From NCBI RefSeq assembly GCF_036016755.1, contig NZ_JAYXIH010000014.1, positions 28,663-92,662 on the forward strand: DNA of 64,000 nt. Direction: 5' to 3'. Position 1 is the first letter of the stretch, and each line of letters opens with the position of its first letter. A program made the position numbers and the translations under genes. This DNA comes from Aurantimonas coralicida_A (GTDB lineage: Bacteria > Pseudomonadota > Alphaproteobacteria > Rhizobiales > Rhizobiaceae). The notes under the pieces are model-generated. The model did no database searches. It worked only from the letters and a program-made list of their open reading frames with translations, and was not told the origin of the DNA. Of this stretch, positions 1 through 10,790 are shown in pieces.

Positions 1-1419
1 GCGCCTGAGCCGGACATCGTCCTCCTCGACGAGCCGACCAATCATCTCGACCTGCCGACCATCGAATGGCTGGAGGACGAGGTGCGTCAGATGAAGAGCG
101 CCGTCGTCGTGATCAGCCACGACCGACGGTTCCTGGAACGCGTCACCCGGGCCACCGTCTGGATCGACCGCGGCGCTGCCAAACGCTTGGACGAGGGCTT
201 TTCCGGCTTCGAGGCGTGGCGCGACAAGGTGCTGGAAGAGGAAGAACGCGACCTGCAGAAGCTCGACCGCAAGATCGTGCGCGAGGAGCACTGGCTGCGC
301 TACGGCGTCACCGCGCGGCGCACCCGCAACATGCGCCGGCTCGGCGCCCTTCACGATTTGCGCCAGCAGCGCCGCGATACCCGCCGCGCCGTCGGCCAGG
401 TGGCGATGGAGGCCAGCGCCACCCGCGAGAGCGGCAAGCTCGTCATCGAGGCCGTCGGGATTTCGAAGGCCTATGACGGGCGCACGCTGATCGACGATTT
501 CTCCACCCGAATCGCCAGGGGCGACCGGGTCGGTTTCGTCGGTCCGAACGGTATCGGCAAAACCACCTTGTTGAAGATGCTGATCGGCGAGCTCAAACCC
601 GATTCCGGCAAGGTCAAGCTCGGCACCAATCTCGATCTCGCCTTCCTCGATCAGAAGCGCGCGGCACTCGACGACAATCTGTCGGTGCAGAATGCGATCA
701 CCGACGGGCGCGGCGACCAGGTGATGGTCAATGGCGAGCCGCGCCACGTCGTGGGCTATCTCAAGGACTTCCTGTTCACCCCGGAGCAGATCCGCACCCC
801 CACAGGCAAGCTCTCCGGCGGCGAACGGGCACGCCTGCTGTTGGCCAAGACTCTGGCGACGCCGGCTAACTTTTTGGTTCTCGACGAGCCGACCAACGAC
901 CTCGACATGGAGACGCTGGACCTTTTGGAGGAGTTGATCGCCAACTATCCTGGCACCGTCCTTCTCGTCTCCCACGACCGCGATTTTCTCGATCGCACGG
1001 TGACCAGCGTGATTTCGCCGGACGGCGATGGCCGTTGGCTGGAATATGCCGGCGGCTATACGGACATGCTCACCCAGAAGCGCGAGGCTCGAAAGACCGA
1101 AGCCACCGGCGGCACCGCGGCGGCCAAACCCCTACGCCGTTCCGGTGGCTCGGGTGCCCAGCAGAGCGCGACGAAGTCCGGCCCCAAGCTCTCCTTCAAG
1201 CAGAAATTCGCACTCGAGAACCTGCCGAAGGAAATCGCCAGACTGGAAGCGGCGATCACCAAGGCCGAGACCGAAATGGCGGACCCGGCACTCTTTGCCA
1301 AGAACGCCAAGCGCTTTGCCGAACTGGCGAGCGCGGTCGACACGAACCGGGCCGCGCTGTCGAAGGCCGAGGACGATTGGCTGCAACTGGAAATGCAGCG
1401 GGCTGAGATCGAGGGGTGA
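1..1419 (+). CDS. uup: ABC-F family ATPase, Uup type (5' end missing)
   Basis: The frame is open from base 1, so the start lies left of the window. ABC-F proteins are soluble twin-ATPase proteins without a membrane domain. The fragment begins at the Walker B of the first ABC domain (LLDEPTNHLD). It then has a charged helical linker and a complete second domain: Walker A GPNGIGKTT near fragment residue 181, signature LSGGERARL and Walker B VLDEPTNDLD. A Ser/Gly/Lys-rich link leads to a helical coiled-coil tail starting KLSFKQKFALENLPKEI, which is typical of Uup and absent from EttA; this decides the subfamily. Uup in E. coli is linked to ribosome function and to processing of branched DNA. It stands alone here, with about 190 bases before the next gene. 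Confidence 0.88.
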   Translation, partial: APEPDIVLLDEPTNHLDLPTIEWLEDEVRQMKSAVVVISHDRRFLERVTRATVWIDRGAAKRLDEGFSGFEAWRDKVLEEEERDLQKLDRKIVREEHWLRYGVTARRTRNMRRLGALHDLRQQRRDTRRAVGQVAMEASATRESGKLVIEAVGISKAYDGRTLIDDFSTRIARGDRVGFVGPNGIGKTTLLKMLIGELKPDSGKVKLGTNLDLAFLDQKRAALDDNLSVQNAITDGRGDQVMVNGEPRHVVGYLKDFLFTPEQIRTPTGKLSGGERARLLLAKTLATPANFLVLDEPTNDLDMETLDLLEELIANYPGTVLLVSHDRDFLDRTVTSVISPDGDGRWLEYAGGYTDMLTQKREARKTEATGGTAAAKPLRRSGGSGAQQSATKSGPKLSFKQKFALENLPKEIARLEAAITKAETEMADPALFAKNAKRFAELASAVDTNRAALSKAEDDWLQLEMQRAEIEG

Positions 1420-1607
1420 AGCTGTTTCCAGATCTGCGCCTGGCACTGATCGTCTCGCAATCGACATACGTACGGTCGCATCCGGACGCAGGGATGGCCG
1501 CGGGATAGCTTTCACGCTCTTCTTAATCGAAACTGCGTATGATCGGGTGCATCCTTCATCTCACGACGCCGGTGCGCGGTCGCAGACGAAGTGAAACGGA
1601 GACGCCA

Positions 1608-2855
1608 ATGATCGAAGCCCCGAAGAGACCGGTGTCGACGCCGGGTGCGCTAGCGATAGCAACCGGCCGGACCCGAACGGAGCGGATAGCGCATCGGGCC
1701 AGATATTTCCCGGCGCTGCTCGTCATGCTTGCCTTCGCCCTCGTCACCCTACTGCCCCTGCCCGCCTTCGCCTTCGAAACCACCGCCCCGACGGCCCTCC
1801 TCGTCGATTTTTCCACCGACAGGGTGCTCTACGAGAAAAACGTCGACGAGAGGATCGCGCCGGCGAGCCTCGCCAAGCTGATGACGCTGGCCGTGATCTT
1901 CGACGCATTGCGCCAAGGCACCGTGGAGCGCAACGACCGCTTCACCGTCTCGGAAAAAGCATGGCGGGAGGGCGGCGCGGAATCCGGTGGCTCGACGATG
2001 TTCTTGCCGCTCAAATCCGAGGTCAGCCTCGACGACCTGATCAAAGGCATCATCATCCAGTCGGGCAACGATGCCACGATCGTCGCGGCGGAAGGCATCG
2101 CGGGCTCGGTCGAGGCCTTCGCCGCGACGATGAACGCCGAAGCCAAAAGGATCGGCCTGACGAACTCCCACTTCACCAATCCGCACGGCCTGCCCGACCC
2201 GGAGCAATATGTGACGGCGCGCGATCTGGTGCTTCTGGCCGCCTATCTGATCCGTGAGTTTCCAGACGAATATCCGCTCTTCGCGGAGGAGAGCTTCACC
2301 TTCAACGGTATCAAGCAGCAGAATCGCAACCCCTTGCTGCGTGTCGGCGCCGACGGGCTAAAGACAGGCCACACGGCCAGGGCCGGCTTTGGCCTCGTCG
2401 CTTCGGCCGAACGCGATGGCCGGCGCGTCGTGCTGGCGATGAGCGGAATGCAATCGGCCGACGAGCGCGCGAGCGAGACGCGGCGGTTGATGGAATACGG
2501 ATTGCAGGATTTCGAGGAGGTAGTGCTGATCAAGGCGGGCGAGCCGGTCGGAGAAATGCCGGTCAGCGACGGTGTTGTCGACAGGGTGTCCCTCGTCGCC
2601 GATTCCGAACTCCGCTTGCTGGTGCCACGGGGCAGTCTCGCCGACATGACGCGGACGATCATCGACAATGGTCCGGTCGTGGCGCCGGTCGCGGAAGGCC
2701 AGCGGCTCGGCTGGATTCGGTTCTCGCGCGGCGACGAAACCGTGCGAGACGTGCCGCTGCACGCCGCCAAACCGGTCGCGCGGACGAGCTTTTTGCGGCG
2801 GATCGGCGAGACGATCGCCGGCCATTTGACATGGCGCAGTGCGAAAGAGCCTTGA
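1608..2855 (+). CDS. D-alanyl-D-alanine carboxypeptidase (serine-type, peptidase family S11)
   Basis: A penicillin-binding carboxypeptidase that removes the terminal D-Ala from peptidoglycan stem peptides in the periplasm. All three active-site motifs are present: SxxK (PASLAKLM), SxN (QSGNDAT) and KTG (GLKTGHTARAG). A hydrophobic stretch (LLVMLAFALVTLLPLPAFA) behaves as a signal peptide. The C-terminal third matches the beta-rich PBP5 C-terminal domain. An ATG at 1539 is possible, but the ATG at 1608 follows a GGAG and gives 415 residues, a usual family length. The residues between 1608 and the hydrophobic segment make a long, Arg-rich N-region for a signal peptide. It could be DacA, DacC or DacF type; the sequence does not separate these. 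Confidence 0.88.
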   Translation: MIEAPKRPVSTPGALAIATGRTRTERIAHRARYFPALLVMLAFALVTLLPLPAFAFETTAPTALLVDFSTDRVLYEKNVDERIAPASLAKLMTLAVIFDALRQGTVERNDRFTVSEKAWREGGAESGGSTMFLPLKSEVSLDDLIKGIIIQSGNDATIVAAEGIAGSVEAFAATMNAEAKRIGLTNSHFTNPHGLPDPEQYVTARDLVLLAAYLIREFPDEYPLFAEESFTFNGIKQQNRNPLLRVGADGLKTGHTARAGFGLVASAERDGRRVVLAMSGMQSADERASETRRLMEYGLQDFEEVVLIKAGEPVGEMPVSDGVVDRVSLVADSELRLLVPRGSLADMTRTIIDNGPVVAPVAEGQRLGWIRFSRGDETVRDVPLHAAKPVARTSFLRRIGETIAGHLTWRSAKEP

Positions 2856-3083
2856 CGCGCCGCACATTAAAGCCGATATGCGTTGGCATCACGCCGTGAT
2901 CGCGCAGCGCCTGCTTGTTTCCCGAAGCCTCCCAGGTTTTGAGATTTTTGCCAGCGCCAATCGAATCGGCCCACGGCTTCGGTCGAGGGTTTCGCATTTC
3001 GACACGGCCCGTCGATCCGTCCGCATGCGCGAAGACGATCGACTTTTTCGCGGACGCATCGTCCGCATCCCGTAAGGCATCCA

Positions 3084-4421
<1,338 letters not shown>

Positions 4422-4446
4422 GTCAGCGGCGCGCTTCTTGCAAATG

Positions 4447-4478
4447 CGAAGGGGCGGCCGCGAGGTCGCCCTTTTTTC
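4447..4478 (+). terminator. Rho-independent terminator after the RNA helicase gene
   Basis: A GC-rich hairpin (arms GGGGCGGCC / GGTCGCCC around a CGCGA loop, one bulge) is followed directly by six T residues, about 25 bases after the helicase stop codon. Confidence 0.75.
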
Positions 4479-4567
4479 GTCGTCAGCGACATCCATCGGC
4501 GAACCGTGAGTTGCGGAGCCAAAGCGCCGTCGCCATATGCCGGGCTGTTGCAACAAGGAGCCCCTTG

Positions 4568-4879
4568 ATGGCCGAAACGATCAAGGTCGACATTCCCCAC
4601 AAGCTGAGCCGCGAGGCGGCCCGCACGCGGATCGAGGAGAGTTTCGGCAAGCTGCGCCAAGACATGCTCGGCGGCATGGTCAAGTTCGAAGACGTCTGGA
4701 CGGGCGAGCATCTCGACTTCCGGGCACGGGTAATGGGCCAGTCGGTAACCGGACGCCTCGACGTTCTCGACGATGCGGTCCACGTCGAGGTGGATCTGCC
4801 AGTGTTCCTTGCAGCGATCGCCGAGAAGCTCAAAGGCCGCCTCCGCAAAGAGGGTCAGGTGCTGCTGGAGAAAAAGTAG
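4568..4879 (+). CDS. Polyhydroxyalkanoic acid system family protein (PHA granule-region type)
   Basis: A 103-residue cytosolic protein resembling the small PHA_gran_rgn family found in many proteobacteria. The residues look like one compact alpha/beta domain with the pattern KVDIPHKLSREAARTRIEE at the N-terminus and a C-terminal Lys-rich helix. The start at 4568 is preferred over an upstream TTG at 4511 because AAGGAG lies 8 bases before it and the family normally starts at this point. The biochemical function of the family is not settled, and no PHA synthase or phasin gene is in the window, so the name only describes the family. Confidence 0.65.
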   Translation: MAETIKVDIPHKLSREAARTRIEESFGKLRQDMLGGMVKFEDVWTGEHLDFRARVMGQSVTGRLDVLDDAVHVEVDLPVFLAAIAEKLKGRLRKEGQVLLEKK

Positions 4880-4926
4880 CGCAACGGGTCAGTCGACAGC
4901 AGGCTGGACGCTGCGAGGCATACCCC

Positions 4927-5466
4927 TCAGTTGCGAACGCCGGTCAAGGTCGCGTTCTGGGCGCGCACGGTCCCGCCGTTCTCTCCCGGCTCGATCGCGA
5001 GAATCTCCCCGAGCCCAGGAACCAATGATCCGACCCTCACGCGCCAGAGCTCTCCGGGCGAGGCCAGATGCGCTTCCGAACCGAAAACCATGACGATCTG
5101 GAAATCCCGCGGCGTCAGCGCGACAGCCCGAACCAACTTGGGCACCGGTATTGCCCCCTCGACCAAGTCACCTGGCTTGTCCGTCGACCCGGTGATCATC
5201 TGGTCGAGCAGCGGGCGGGTGAAATAACTGGGGTCCAGCGCGGATATGATGGTGACGGCTGAGAAGAAGCTAATCGATAGAATTCCCAGCCCTACCAAGC
5301 CCAGATTCACGATCCGGTCAGAGCGCGGGGGAGGCGGATACAAGTCGGCCGGTGGCCACGCTTTGACGGTCGGTTGATGGGGAATGGATGTGGACAAGAG
5401 AACCTCGAACCCTTGATATTCGACGAAAGCCGGTCGAAGGCCTCCACCAGGGAACATCGCATTCAC
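4927..5466 (-). CDS. Hypothetical membrane-anchored protein
   Basis: I do not recognise this protein. It has 179 residues from a GTG at 5466, or 176 from an ATG at 5457. One clear transmembrane segment (about residues 53-72, NLGLVGLGILSISFFSAVTI) follows a proline-rich cytosolic stretch (PPADLYPPPPRSD). The remaining C-terminal domain of about 100 residues contains a beta-rich part (GELWRVRVGSLVPGLGEILAIE) and would lie in the periplasm if the N-terminus is inside. That pattern resembles small inner-membrane proteins with an SH3-like periplasmic module, but I cannot assign a family. It is convergent with the upstream PHA-system gene. Confidence 0.55.
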   Translation of the reverse strand: MNAMFPGGGLRPAFVEYQGFEVLLSTSIPHQPTVKAWPPADLYPPPPRSDRIVNLGLVGLGILSISFFSAVTIISALDPSYFTRPLLDQMITGSTDKPGDLVEGAIPVPKLVRAVALTPRDFQIVMVFGSEAHLASPGELWRVRVGSLVPGLGEILAIEPGENGGTVRAQNATLTGVRN

Positions 5467-5703
5467 AGGTTAAGGTTTTATAGATCACGACCAAACGGGA
5501 TCGATTTTAGTCAGCCGGCGCGGAATGCGAGCGGACACCGGCTCAGCGCTTTATCCTCATTCCGCCCTAGCGCTTGAAGAGGGATCGAGCGCGGCGCCGA
5601 TGTTCCACCCCTGTGATGACGTCGATCTCGGACAAATCCCACGAAGGGCAGAGCCACCCGACCCGGCAGGCGTTGAGGATTTGTTCGCCATCGCCGCGAT
5701 AGG

Positions 5704-6054
5704 ATGCGTGCCATGACGATGCATTCGACCCCACCGCGCTCCGATAGCCGCATGGTGCCCCGTCGGCGCACCCGTATCCAGCCGGTCAAGATCGTGTCCC
5801 TGGATCGGACATTCCTGGAGGACGGCACGGCGATCGACCGTTCCTCGAAGGGCGCGCGTATCGGACGATATGCCGCCCGCCGCTTGCCGAGCCAGATCGC
5901 GCTCTATGACGAGGTGGATTGTACGTTTCAGCCGGCCACACTGGTGTGGACCCGCGGACTCCAGATCGGCTTGCGTTTTACCGGTCCCGTTGTCGCCGCG
6001 AACCGGGCGGAAATCCTGCGCCTGACCGGCCGCTACTACGCGATCACCGAGTAG
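5704..6054 (+). CDS. PilZ domain protein (putative cyclic di-GMP receptor)
   Basis: A 116-residue single-domain protein. The two PilZ signatures needed to bind cyclic di-GMP are both visible: an arginine-rich RRRTR near residue 20 and DRSSKGARI near residue 45 (the D/N-x-S-x-x-G motif). They are followed by the usual beta strand ending in LQIGLRF. PilZ proteins often adjust motility in response to cyclic di-GMP, and this one lies just outside the flagellar cluster, so a role in flagellar control is plausible but inferred. Several ATG codons occur at 5704, 5713 and 5719; the true start is not certain. Confidence 0.8.
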   Translation: MRAMTMHSTPPRSDSRMVPRRRTRIQPVKIVSLDRTFLEDGTAIDRSSKGARIGRYAARRLPSQIALYDEVDCTFQPATLVWTRGLQIGLRFTGPVVAANRAEILRLTGRYYAITE

Positions 6055-6162
6055 CGGGGAATGAGGTAAACGGGGACCGATTTTCCGTCGGCATTTCGCA
6101 CCGAATGACCACGATCCAGGGCCCCTCGTCTGCGTCCAGAGATGGCGGCGCGGCGGGCGACT

Positions 6163-6633
6163 CTATTGGGACTCAGGCCGTCCGTTGCGGATGTCCTTCT
6201 TGGCGATGTAGTCGAACTGCTCCACCAGAAGTTCGTGCACGAGCACCTGCCCATAGCGGGCATTGACCGCGTCGCGGATCGAAGTGGTCAATGAGGTGAG
6301 ATCGAAGCGCTGCGGCTCCTCGAAGTTGAAGCCGTCCGTCGAGTAAAGCCGTCGAAATGCTTCGTCGAGGATAAACGGGTCGGGCGGAACCTGAAGCTTT
6401 TGGGCCACCTTGCCGTCGATGGTGAAGACGAATTGCGCGAGAATATAGCCCTGGATCGCGTTGTCCGCGATCATCGGAATGGTGATATTGCCGGTCTTGC
6501 GGTAGTCGAGCCCTTCGAAATAGGTCGACTCGGTGCCTTCGGTGGCGGCATCAGCGTTCATCGAGGCCATGACATAGCTGGATCCGAGGGCGACAATGCA
6601 GACCCAGAGACCGACAGCCACCAGTTTGATCAC
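6163..6633 (-). CDS. FliL-like membrane protein at the end of the flagellar operon
   Basis: A 156-residue protein with one N-terminal transmembrane helix (LVAVGLWVCIVALGSSYVM) and a periplasmic domain. The final part, with SIRDAVNARYGQVLVHELLVEQFDYI, resembles the end of FliL proteins, where a similar helix and strand precede a conserved Gln near the terminus. The match is remote. Its start codon overlaps the stop of the upstream FlgN-like gene by four bases (ATGA), so it is translated as part of the flagellar operon. A distinct, canonical fliL lies at 28341-28841, so this would be a paralog or an accessory stator-associated protein. Confidence 0.55.
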   Translation of the reverse strand: MIKLVAVGLWVCIVALGSSYVMASMNADAATEGTESTYFEGLDYRKTGNITIPMIADNAIQGYILAQFVFTIDGKVAQKLQVPPDPFILDEAFRRLYSTDGFNFEEPQRFDLTSLTTSIRDAVNARYGQVLVHELLVEQFDYIAKKDIRNGRPESQ

Positions 6634-6983
6634 GACCGAACGGCCTTGCGCCCGAGCTGCAAGCTATAGGTGCCGTCGGATTCGGCGTCGGTAATCGAAC
6701 GGGCGATCAGCGCCGAAATCTCGTGACTGGCGCGGACATGCAGTTCAAGCGCGCGGCGGTTCTGCTCGATAACCTTGGCAAGGCCCGTCAAACGCTCTCG
6801 CGCGTCCGGGTCTTCCTGCAAGGCCTCGGCTCGGCGCGCCAGACGGCTGAGCTCGAGCAGGCTCTGGTTCTTGCGGGCGGTGATCTCCATGAGATCGAGC
6901 GCCTTGCCGGCGCTGAGCGCGTCGGTCTCGGTGGCAAGGGCGGTTTCGAGCCGATCAACGGCCTTTGCGAGCATGGTATCCAA
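6630..6983 (-). CDS. FlgN-like export chaperone
   Basis: A 117-residue, almost entirely helical protein. The layout fits FlgN: an N-terminal helix (LETALATETDAL), a middle segment with a Lys and Leu pattern (ARKNQSLLELSRL), a long helix, and a short C-terminal extension with DGTYSLQLG resembling the Y-x-x-x-G tail of FlgN. FlgN binds FlgK and FlgL before export. Both substrates are encoded in the same transcription direction about 6 kb upstream. The family assignment rests on pattern and context rather than strong identity. Confidence 0.6.
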   Translation of the reverse strand: MDTMLAKAVDRLETALATETDALSAGKALDLMEITARKNQSLLELSRLARRAEALQEDPDARERLTGLAKVIEQNRRALELHVRASHEISALIARSITDAESDGTYSLQLGRKAVRS

Positions 6984-6993
6984 GTCGACGTTC

Positions 6994-7509
6994 CTATTCT
7001 GCGCTGTCTTTGCGGATGGCCCCGGCCCGCGCGATGTCGTTTTGCCGAAGCATGCGGTTCAGGCTGTCGCTGGCGGCCTCGCGGCCATCGACCGCGGCGA
7101 AGCCACCACCGGGCTCGTTGGCGATCGAAGCGGCGATACCGATGCCGCCGCCCTTGGCGAGTTCGTTGCCGATCTCCTCGGCCATCATCGAACGCCAGAT
7201 CGCGCCGGCGGTGCCGGATCCGAAATAGCTGGAGGCTTCGGATGGCAACATCGATTCGACGAAGCTGCGCAGGACGAAGCCCTCGAACTGCTCGAGAGGC
7301 GGTACGGCGCGCGCTTCATGGGCGACAAGCGGGATGATCGGCGCCGCCGGCGTGACATCGGGGGCCGCCGCGTCGAGAATCGTCGCGAAATCGGTCGAGG
7401 CCGCATCCTTGACCATACGAGAATCAGTAACGCGCGGCGCGATCTGCGTCGGCTCGGTCTTCGCGGCGGATAGGATGGGGGAAACGGTCATCGGCGACAG
7501 TCGGCTCAT
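6994..7509 (-). CDS. flgJ: Rod-binding protein, FlgJ N-terminal-like
   Basis: A 171-residue protein that carries the rod-binding domain of FlgJ but no muramidase domain, which is normal in alphaproteobacteria. The diagnostic part is FEGFVLRSFVESML followed by a glycine-rich turn, then SMMAEEIGNELAKGGGIGIA. It is expected to cap or scaffold the growing rod in the periplasm. Translation in this frame is open further upstream, but the ATG at 7509 (MSRLSPMTV) removes an arginine-rich nonsense-like leader; a second ATG at 7491 is also possible. It is followed 10 bases later by the FlgN-like gene. Confidence 0.75.
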   Translation of the reverse strand: MSRLSPMTVSPILSAAKTEPTQIAPRVTDSRMVKDAASTDFATILDAAAPDVTPAAPIIPLVAHEARAVPPLEQFEGFVLRSFVESMLPSEASSYFGSGTAGAIWRSMMAEEIGNELAKGGGIGIAASIANEPGGGFAAVDGREAASDSLNRMLRQNDIARAGAIRKDSAE

Positions 7510-7544
7510 GAATCGGCAGGTTCGCCTCTTGTATCGCGCCGGCC

Positions 7545-7952
7545 TTATTCGAAGCTTGTCCGCTTCCGAGCCAGAAATCCGTCGACGCCGACTTCCAGAT
7601 CTTTCGCCTCGTCCTCGACGACCGTCGATCGACGCGTTTCGTCGCGCAACTTCTCGACGCCCTTCTCGGATCGACGGGTCGACTGGATTTTCTTCTCGGT
7701 CTCGGTCTGGCGCTCGAGATTGACCCGGCGGGCCGCCTCGTTGCGCCGCAGATTGCGGACCTTGGCCTCGACGAAGAGGCCGTGCAGCTCCGACGTCGTG
7801 CCGAGACTGCCGAGCAGCTCGGAGTCGGATCGGTCGATCTCGTTGCGTTCCTTGCGAAGATGTCCCAGGCGCCATTCCTCGAGCAGGCGCTTCTGGCCCT
7901 GCACCTTCATCAGCCGCTCCAAGCGATGGAGTTTGGATCGGTTCCCGCTCAT
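7545..7952 (-). CDS. fliJ: FliJ-like flagellar export coiled-coil protein
   Basis: A 135-residue, highly charged coiled-coil protein starting MSGNRSKLHRLERLMKVQ, a typical FliJ opening. FliJ links the FliI ATPase ring to the FlhA gate in flagellar type III export. The start at 7952 is set by the four-base overlap with the fliR stop (ATGA). FliJ proteins share little sequence, so the call rests on length, coiled-coil content and position in the operon. Confidence 0.65.
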   Translation of the reverse strand: MSGNRSKLHRLERLMKVQGQKRLLEEWRLGHLRKERNEIDRSDSELLGSLGTTSELHGLFVEAKVRNLRRNEAARRVNLERQTETEKKIQSTRRSEKGVEKLRDETRRSTVVEDEAKDLEVGVDGFLARKRTSFE

Positions 7953-8704
7953 CCGGTCAGTACCCACTGCTCGAAGTCCTGCATGAACAGAACCAGGAAA
8001 TCGCTGATCACATAGCCGAACAGAACCAACCCGCCGGCGAGCACGAATGGCAGCGAGATGAAGTAGATCGGGATCGTCGGCGTCAGCTTGTTGGCCAGCC
8101 CGATCGCAAAATTGACGATGACGCCATACAGGACGAATGGACTCGAAATCCGAAGAGTCAAGAGGAAGGCCTCGTCGAGATTGTCAGTGATGTTGACGAG
8201 GGAGCCGCGCACGGAAAAACCCGCGGCGGCGGGCATCGCGCTGTAGGAGGCGACGAGAGCCCTGGCGATTTCGGCATGTAGGTTCAGGACGAAGATCAGC
8301 GTGGTGGCAGTCAGCGTCACCAGCGAAGCCACGGCGGGAGCCGGGCTTTGGTCATCGATCGGCACGCCCATCGACTGGCCCATGCCAATGGAATTGGCGA
8401 TGACATATCCACCAAATTGCAGCGCGATCATGAAGCTGCGCCCCAGTAGTCCGATGAACAAGCCGTTGAGGATTTCGGTCACCATCAGCGACAGCCGGGC
8501 ATTGTCTCCCGACCCAGCCACAAGCGGCTGCAGAACCGGCAGCAAGGCCGGGGACAGCGCCAGCGATATCGCGAAGGCCAGGAACAGCCGGACCTGCAAC
8601 GGAACGCGGGAGGACGAAAAACCTGGCATGAGCAGCAGGCAGGTGCCGATCCGACAGAAGATCAGAAACAGCGAGAAGACGATGTCGGAGAGTTCCGCCG
8701 TCAC
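7949..8704 (-). CDS. fliR: Flagellar biosynthetic protein FliR
   Basis: A 251-residue polytopic membrane protein of the flagellar type III export gate. Typical FliR features are the early CRIGTCLLLMPGFSSSRVPL segment with its Pro-Gly, and the ANSIGMGQSMGVPIDDQS segment. It complexes with FliP and FliQ, which are both encoded here. The start overlaps the flhA stop by four bases (8701-8704), indicating coupled translation. Confidence 0.95.
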   Translation of the reverse strand: MTAELSDIVFSLFLIFCRIGTCLLLMPGFSSSRVPLQVRLFLAFAISLALSPALLPVLQPLVAGSGDNARLSLMVTEILNGLFIGLLGRSFMIALQFGGYVIANSIGMGQSMGVPIDDQSPAPAVASLVTLTATTLIFVLNLHAEIARALVASYSAMPAAAGFSVRGSLVNITDNLDEAFLLTLRISSPFVLYGVIVNFAIGLANKLTPTIPIYFISLPFVLAGGLVLFGYVISDFLVLFMQDFEQWVLTG

Positions 8705-10788
8705 GAGATCGAACCGATAGCCCGGATGTCGACGCCGCGGGCGATCTCGAGATGGGAGAGGACCGGCAGATTGACGAAAATCCGCTCGATCATCATGCGG
8801 ACATAGGGCCGCGCGTCGGGGGCGGAGACAAGCACGAAGATCTCGCCCTGATCCATCTTCTCGCGAATGACCTTTGTGGCTTCCGTGGCAAACTGCTCGA
8901 CAAGGCGCGGGTCGATATCGAACTCCGTGACTTCGCCCTTCGCGTCACGCTTCAACGCCTGATGGAAGGCAAGATCCCACTGGTTGCCGAGGCGAAGGAC
9001 ACCGAGCTTGCCATCGTGCAAAAGGTCACCGCAAATCTGCTGCGCCATGCGCATGCGGACATGCTCGACGATCTGCTCGGAACGGCGCACATGCGGCGCG
9101 ATCTCGGCGATCGCTTCCAAGATGAGACTGAGGTTGCGGATCGAAACCCGCTCCGCCAGCAGCAACTTCATGACGGCCTGCAGGCCGGAATACGACATGT
9201 GAGTGGGTATGATCTCCTCGATCAACCGCTTGTATTCGGGCTCCAGACGGTCCAGCAGGGAGCGCATGTCCTTGTAGGACAGAAGCTGGGCGAGGTTGTT
9301 GCGGATCGTCTCCGACAGATGCGTCAACATGATCGACAGCGTGTCGATCGGCTCAAAGCCCTGGCGCCGGACCTCGGCGGAAAAACTCTCCGGGACCCAG
9401 GCTGCGCGCATGCCGAATGCCGGCTCCTTGGTCAGATCGTGGGGCACGTCCGGCACCGAAGCGTCGCCGAGGACCACCATATGTTCGCCGAGGCGCAATT
9501 GCTGCGATGCGACCGTCGTTCCGTGAACCTTGATCTCGTAGGATTTCGCTTCGATGGCAAGATCGTCGGATAGTTTGATTTCCGGCACGACGAAGCCATA
9601 ACGCCCGGCAAACCGCCGGCGCATCTTCTGGACGCGATGGGCGAGTTCGTCCCGCTGCAGCATAAGATGCGCCGACGTCTGCTTGCCGAGCACGAGCTCG
9701 ATCTCGACGATCTTCAGCGATTCCTTCACCGAGGTGCGTTCCGCCTCCCGGGCCACTTCCTGCTCTTGGTTGCGGTCGGCGTCCGCCTTGCGGACCACCT
9801 CCCTGCGGCGTTTCGGGACGAGATAGGCGACCGAAGCGAGCAGCCCGGCGAGGATGATGAATGGCAGGAATGGCAGACCCGGCATGAAGCCGAGCAAGGC
9901 CATCAACATCGCCGATACAGCGAGCGCCCGGGGATAGAAGCCGAGCTGGCCGATGACGGCGGTCTGGGCCGCGCCGCGCGTCCCTCCCTTGGACACGAGA
10001 AGACCGGCGGCGAGCGAAACGATCAGCGCGGGAATCTGCGAGACCAGTCCGTCGCCCACCGACAGCTTGGTAAAGACTTCGGCGGCGCTGGCCGCGTCCA
10101 TATCGTGCCGGCTGATGCCGATGACGATACCGCCGAAAATATTGACGGCGGTGATGATGAGACCGGCGATGGCATCACCGCGCACGAATTTCGACGCGCC
10201 GTCCATGGAGCCGAAGAAGGCGCTCTCCTCCTCGAGCTCCTTGCGGCGCCAATGCGCCTGCTTGTCGTCGATCAGGCCCGACGACAGATCCGCATCGATC
10301 GCCATCTGCTTGCCGGGGATCGCGTCGAGGGTAAAGCGCGCACCGACCTCGGCGATACGCGATGCACCCTTGGTGATGACGAGGAAATTGACAGTGATCA
10401 GAATGAGGAAGACGACGATACCGATGAAGAAATCGCCGCCCATCACGAATTGCGAAAATCCGCCGATCACATGGCCGGCCGCGTTCACGCCCTCGTGGCC
10501 CTGAGACAGAATGACGCGCGTGGTCGCGATGTTGAGCGACAGGCGCAGCATGGTGGCAAGCAGCAGAACGGTCGGGAAAGCGGAGAATTCAAGGGGTTTA
10601 TGAATCCACAGCGACACCATCAGGATCAGCACCGACAGGGCGATCGACAGCGCCAGGCCCAGATCGATGAGGAAAGCCGGAATCGGGACGAAGAGGACTG
10701 CGAGGACGAAAACGACCGCGATCGCGAAACCGATATCGCGACCGCCCTTGGTTTCGGCGGATACGGGGTCCAGCGTGTCGACGGCCAT
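8701..10788 (-). CDS. flhA: Flagellar biosynthesis protein FlhA
   Basis: A 695-residue export-gate protein of usual length. The N-terminal half has about eight transmembrane segments and includes the FHIPEP-family signature region around RIAEVGARFTLDAIPGKQM, followed by the DADLSSGLI loop. The C-terminal half is the cytosolic platform that docks export substrates and chaperones. The ATG at 10788 lies immediately before a 95-base duplicated stretch that is probably an assembly error, so the region upstream of the gene, and any promoter in it, cannot be read with confidence. Confidence 0.97.
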   Translation of the reverse strand: MAVDTLDPVSAETKGGRDIGFAIAVVFVLAVLFVPIPAFLIDLGLALSIALSVLILMVSLWIHKPLEFSAFPTVLLLATMLRLSLNIATTRVILSQGHEGVNAAGHVIGGFSQFVMGGDFFIGIVVFLILITVNFLVITKGASRIAEVGARFTLDAIPGKQMAIDADLSSGLIDDKQAHWRRKELEEESAFFGSMDGASKFVRGDAIAGLIITAVNIFGGIVIGISRHDMDAASAAEVFTKLSVGDGLVSQIPALIVSLAAGLLVSKGGTRGAAQTAVIGQLGFYPRALAVSAMLMALLGFMPGLPFLPFIILAGLLASVAYLVPKRRREVVRKADADRNQEQEVAREAERTSVKESLKIVEIELVLGKQTSAHLMLQRDELAHRVQKMRRRFAGRYGFVVPEIKLSDDLAIEAKSYEIKVHGTTVASQQLRLGEHMVVLGDASVPDVPHDLTKEPAFGMRAAWVPESFSAEVRRQGFEPIDTLSIMLTHLSETIRNNLAQLLSYKDMRSLLDRLEPEYKRLIEEIIPTHMSYSGLQAVMKLLLAERVSIRNLSLILEAIAEIAPHVRRSEQIVEHVRMRMAQQICGDLLHDGKLGVLRLGNQWDLAFHQALKRDAKGEVTEFDIDPRLVEQFATEATKVIREKMDQGEIFVLVSAPDARPYVRMMIERIFVNLPVLSHLEIARGVDIRAIGSIS

Positions 10789-10790
10789 GA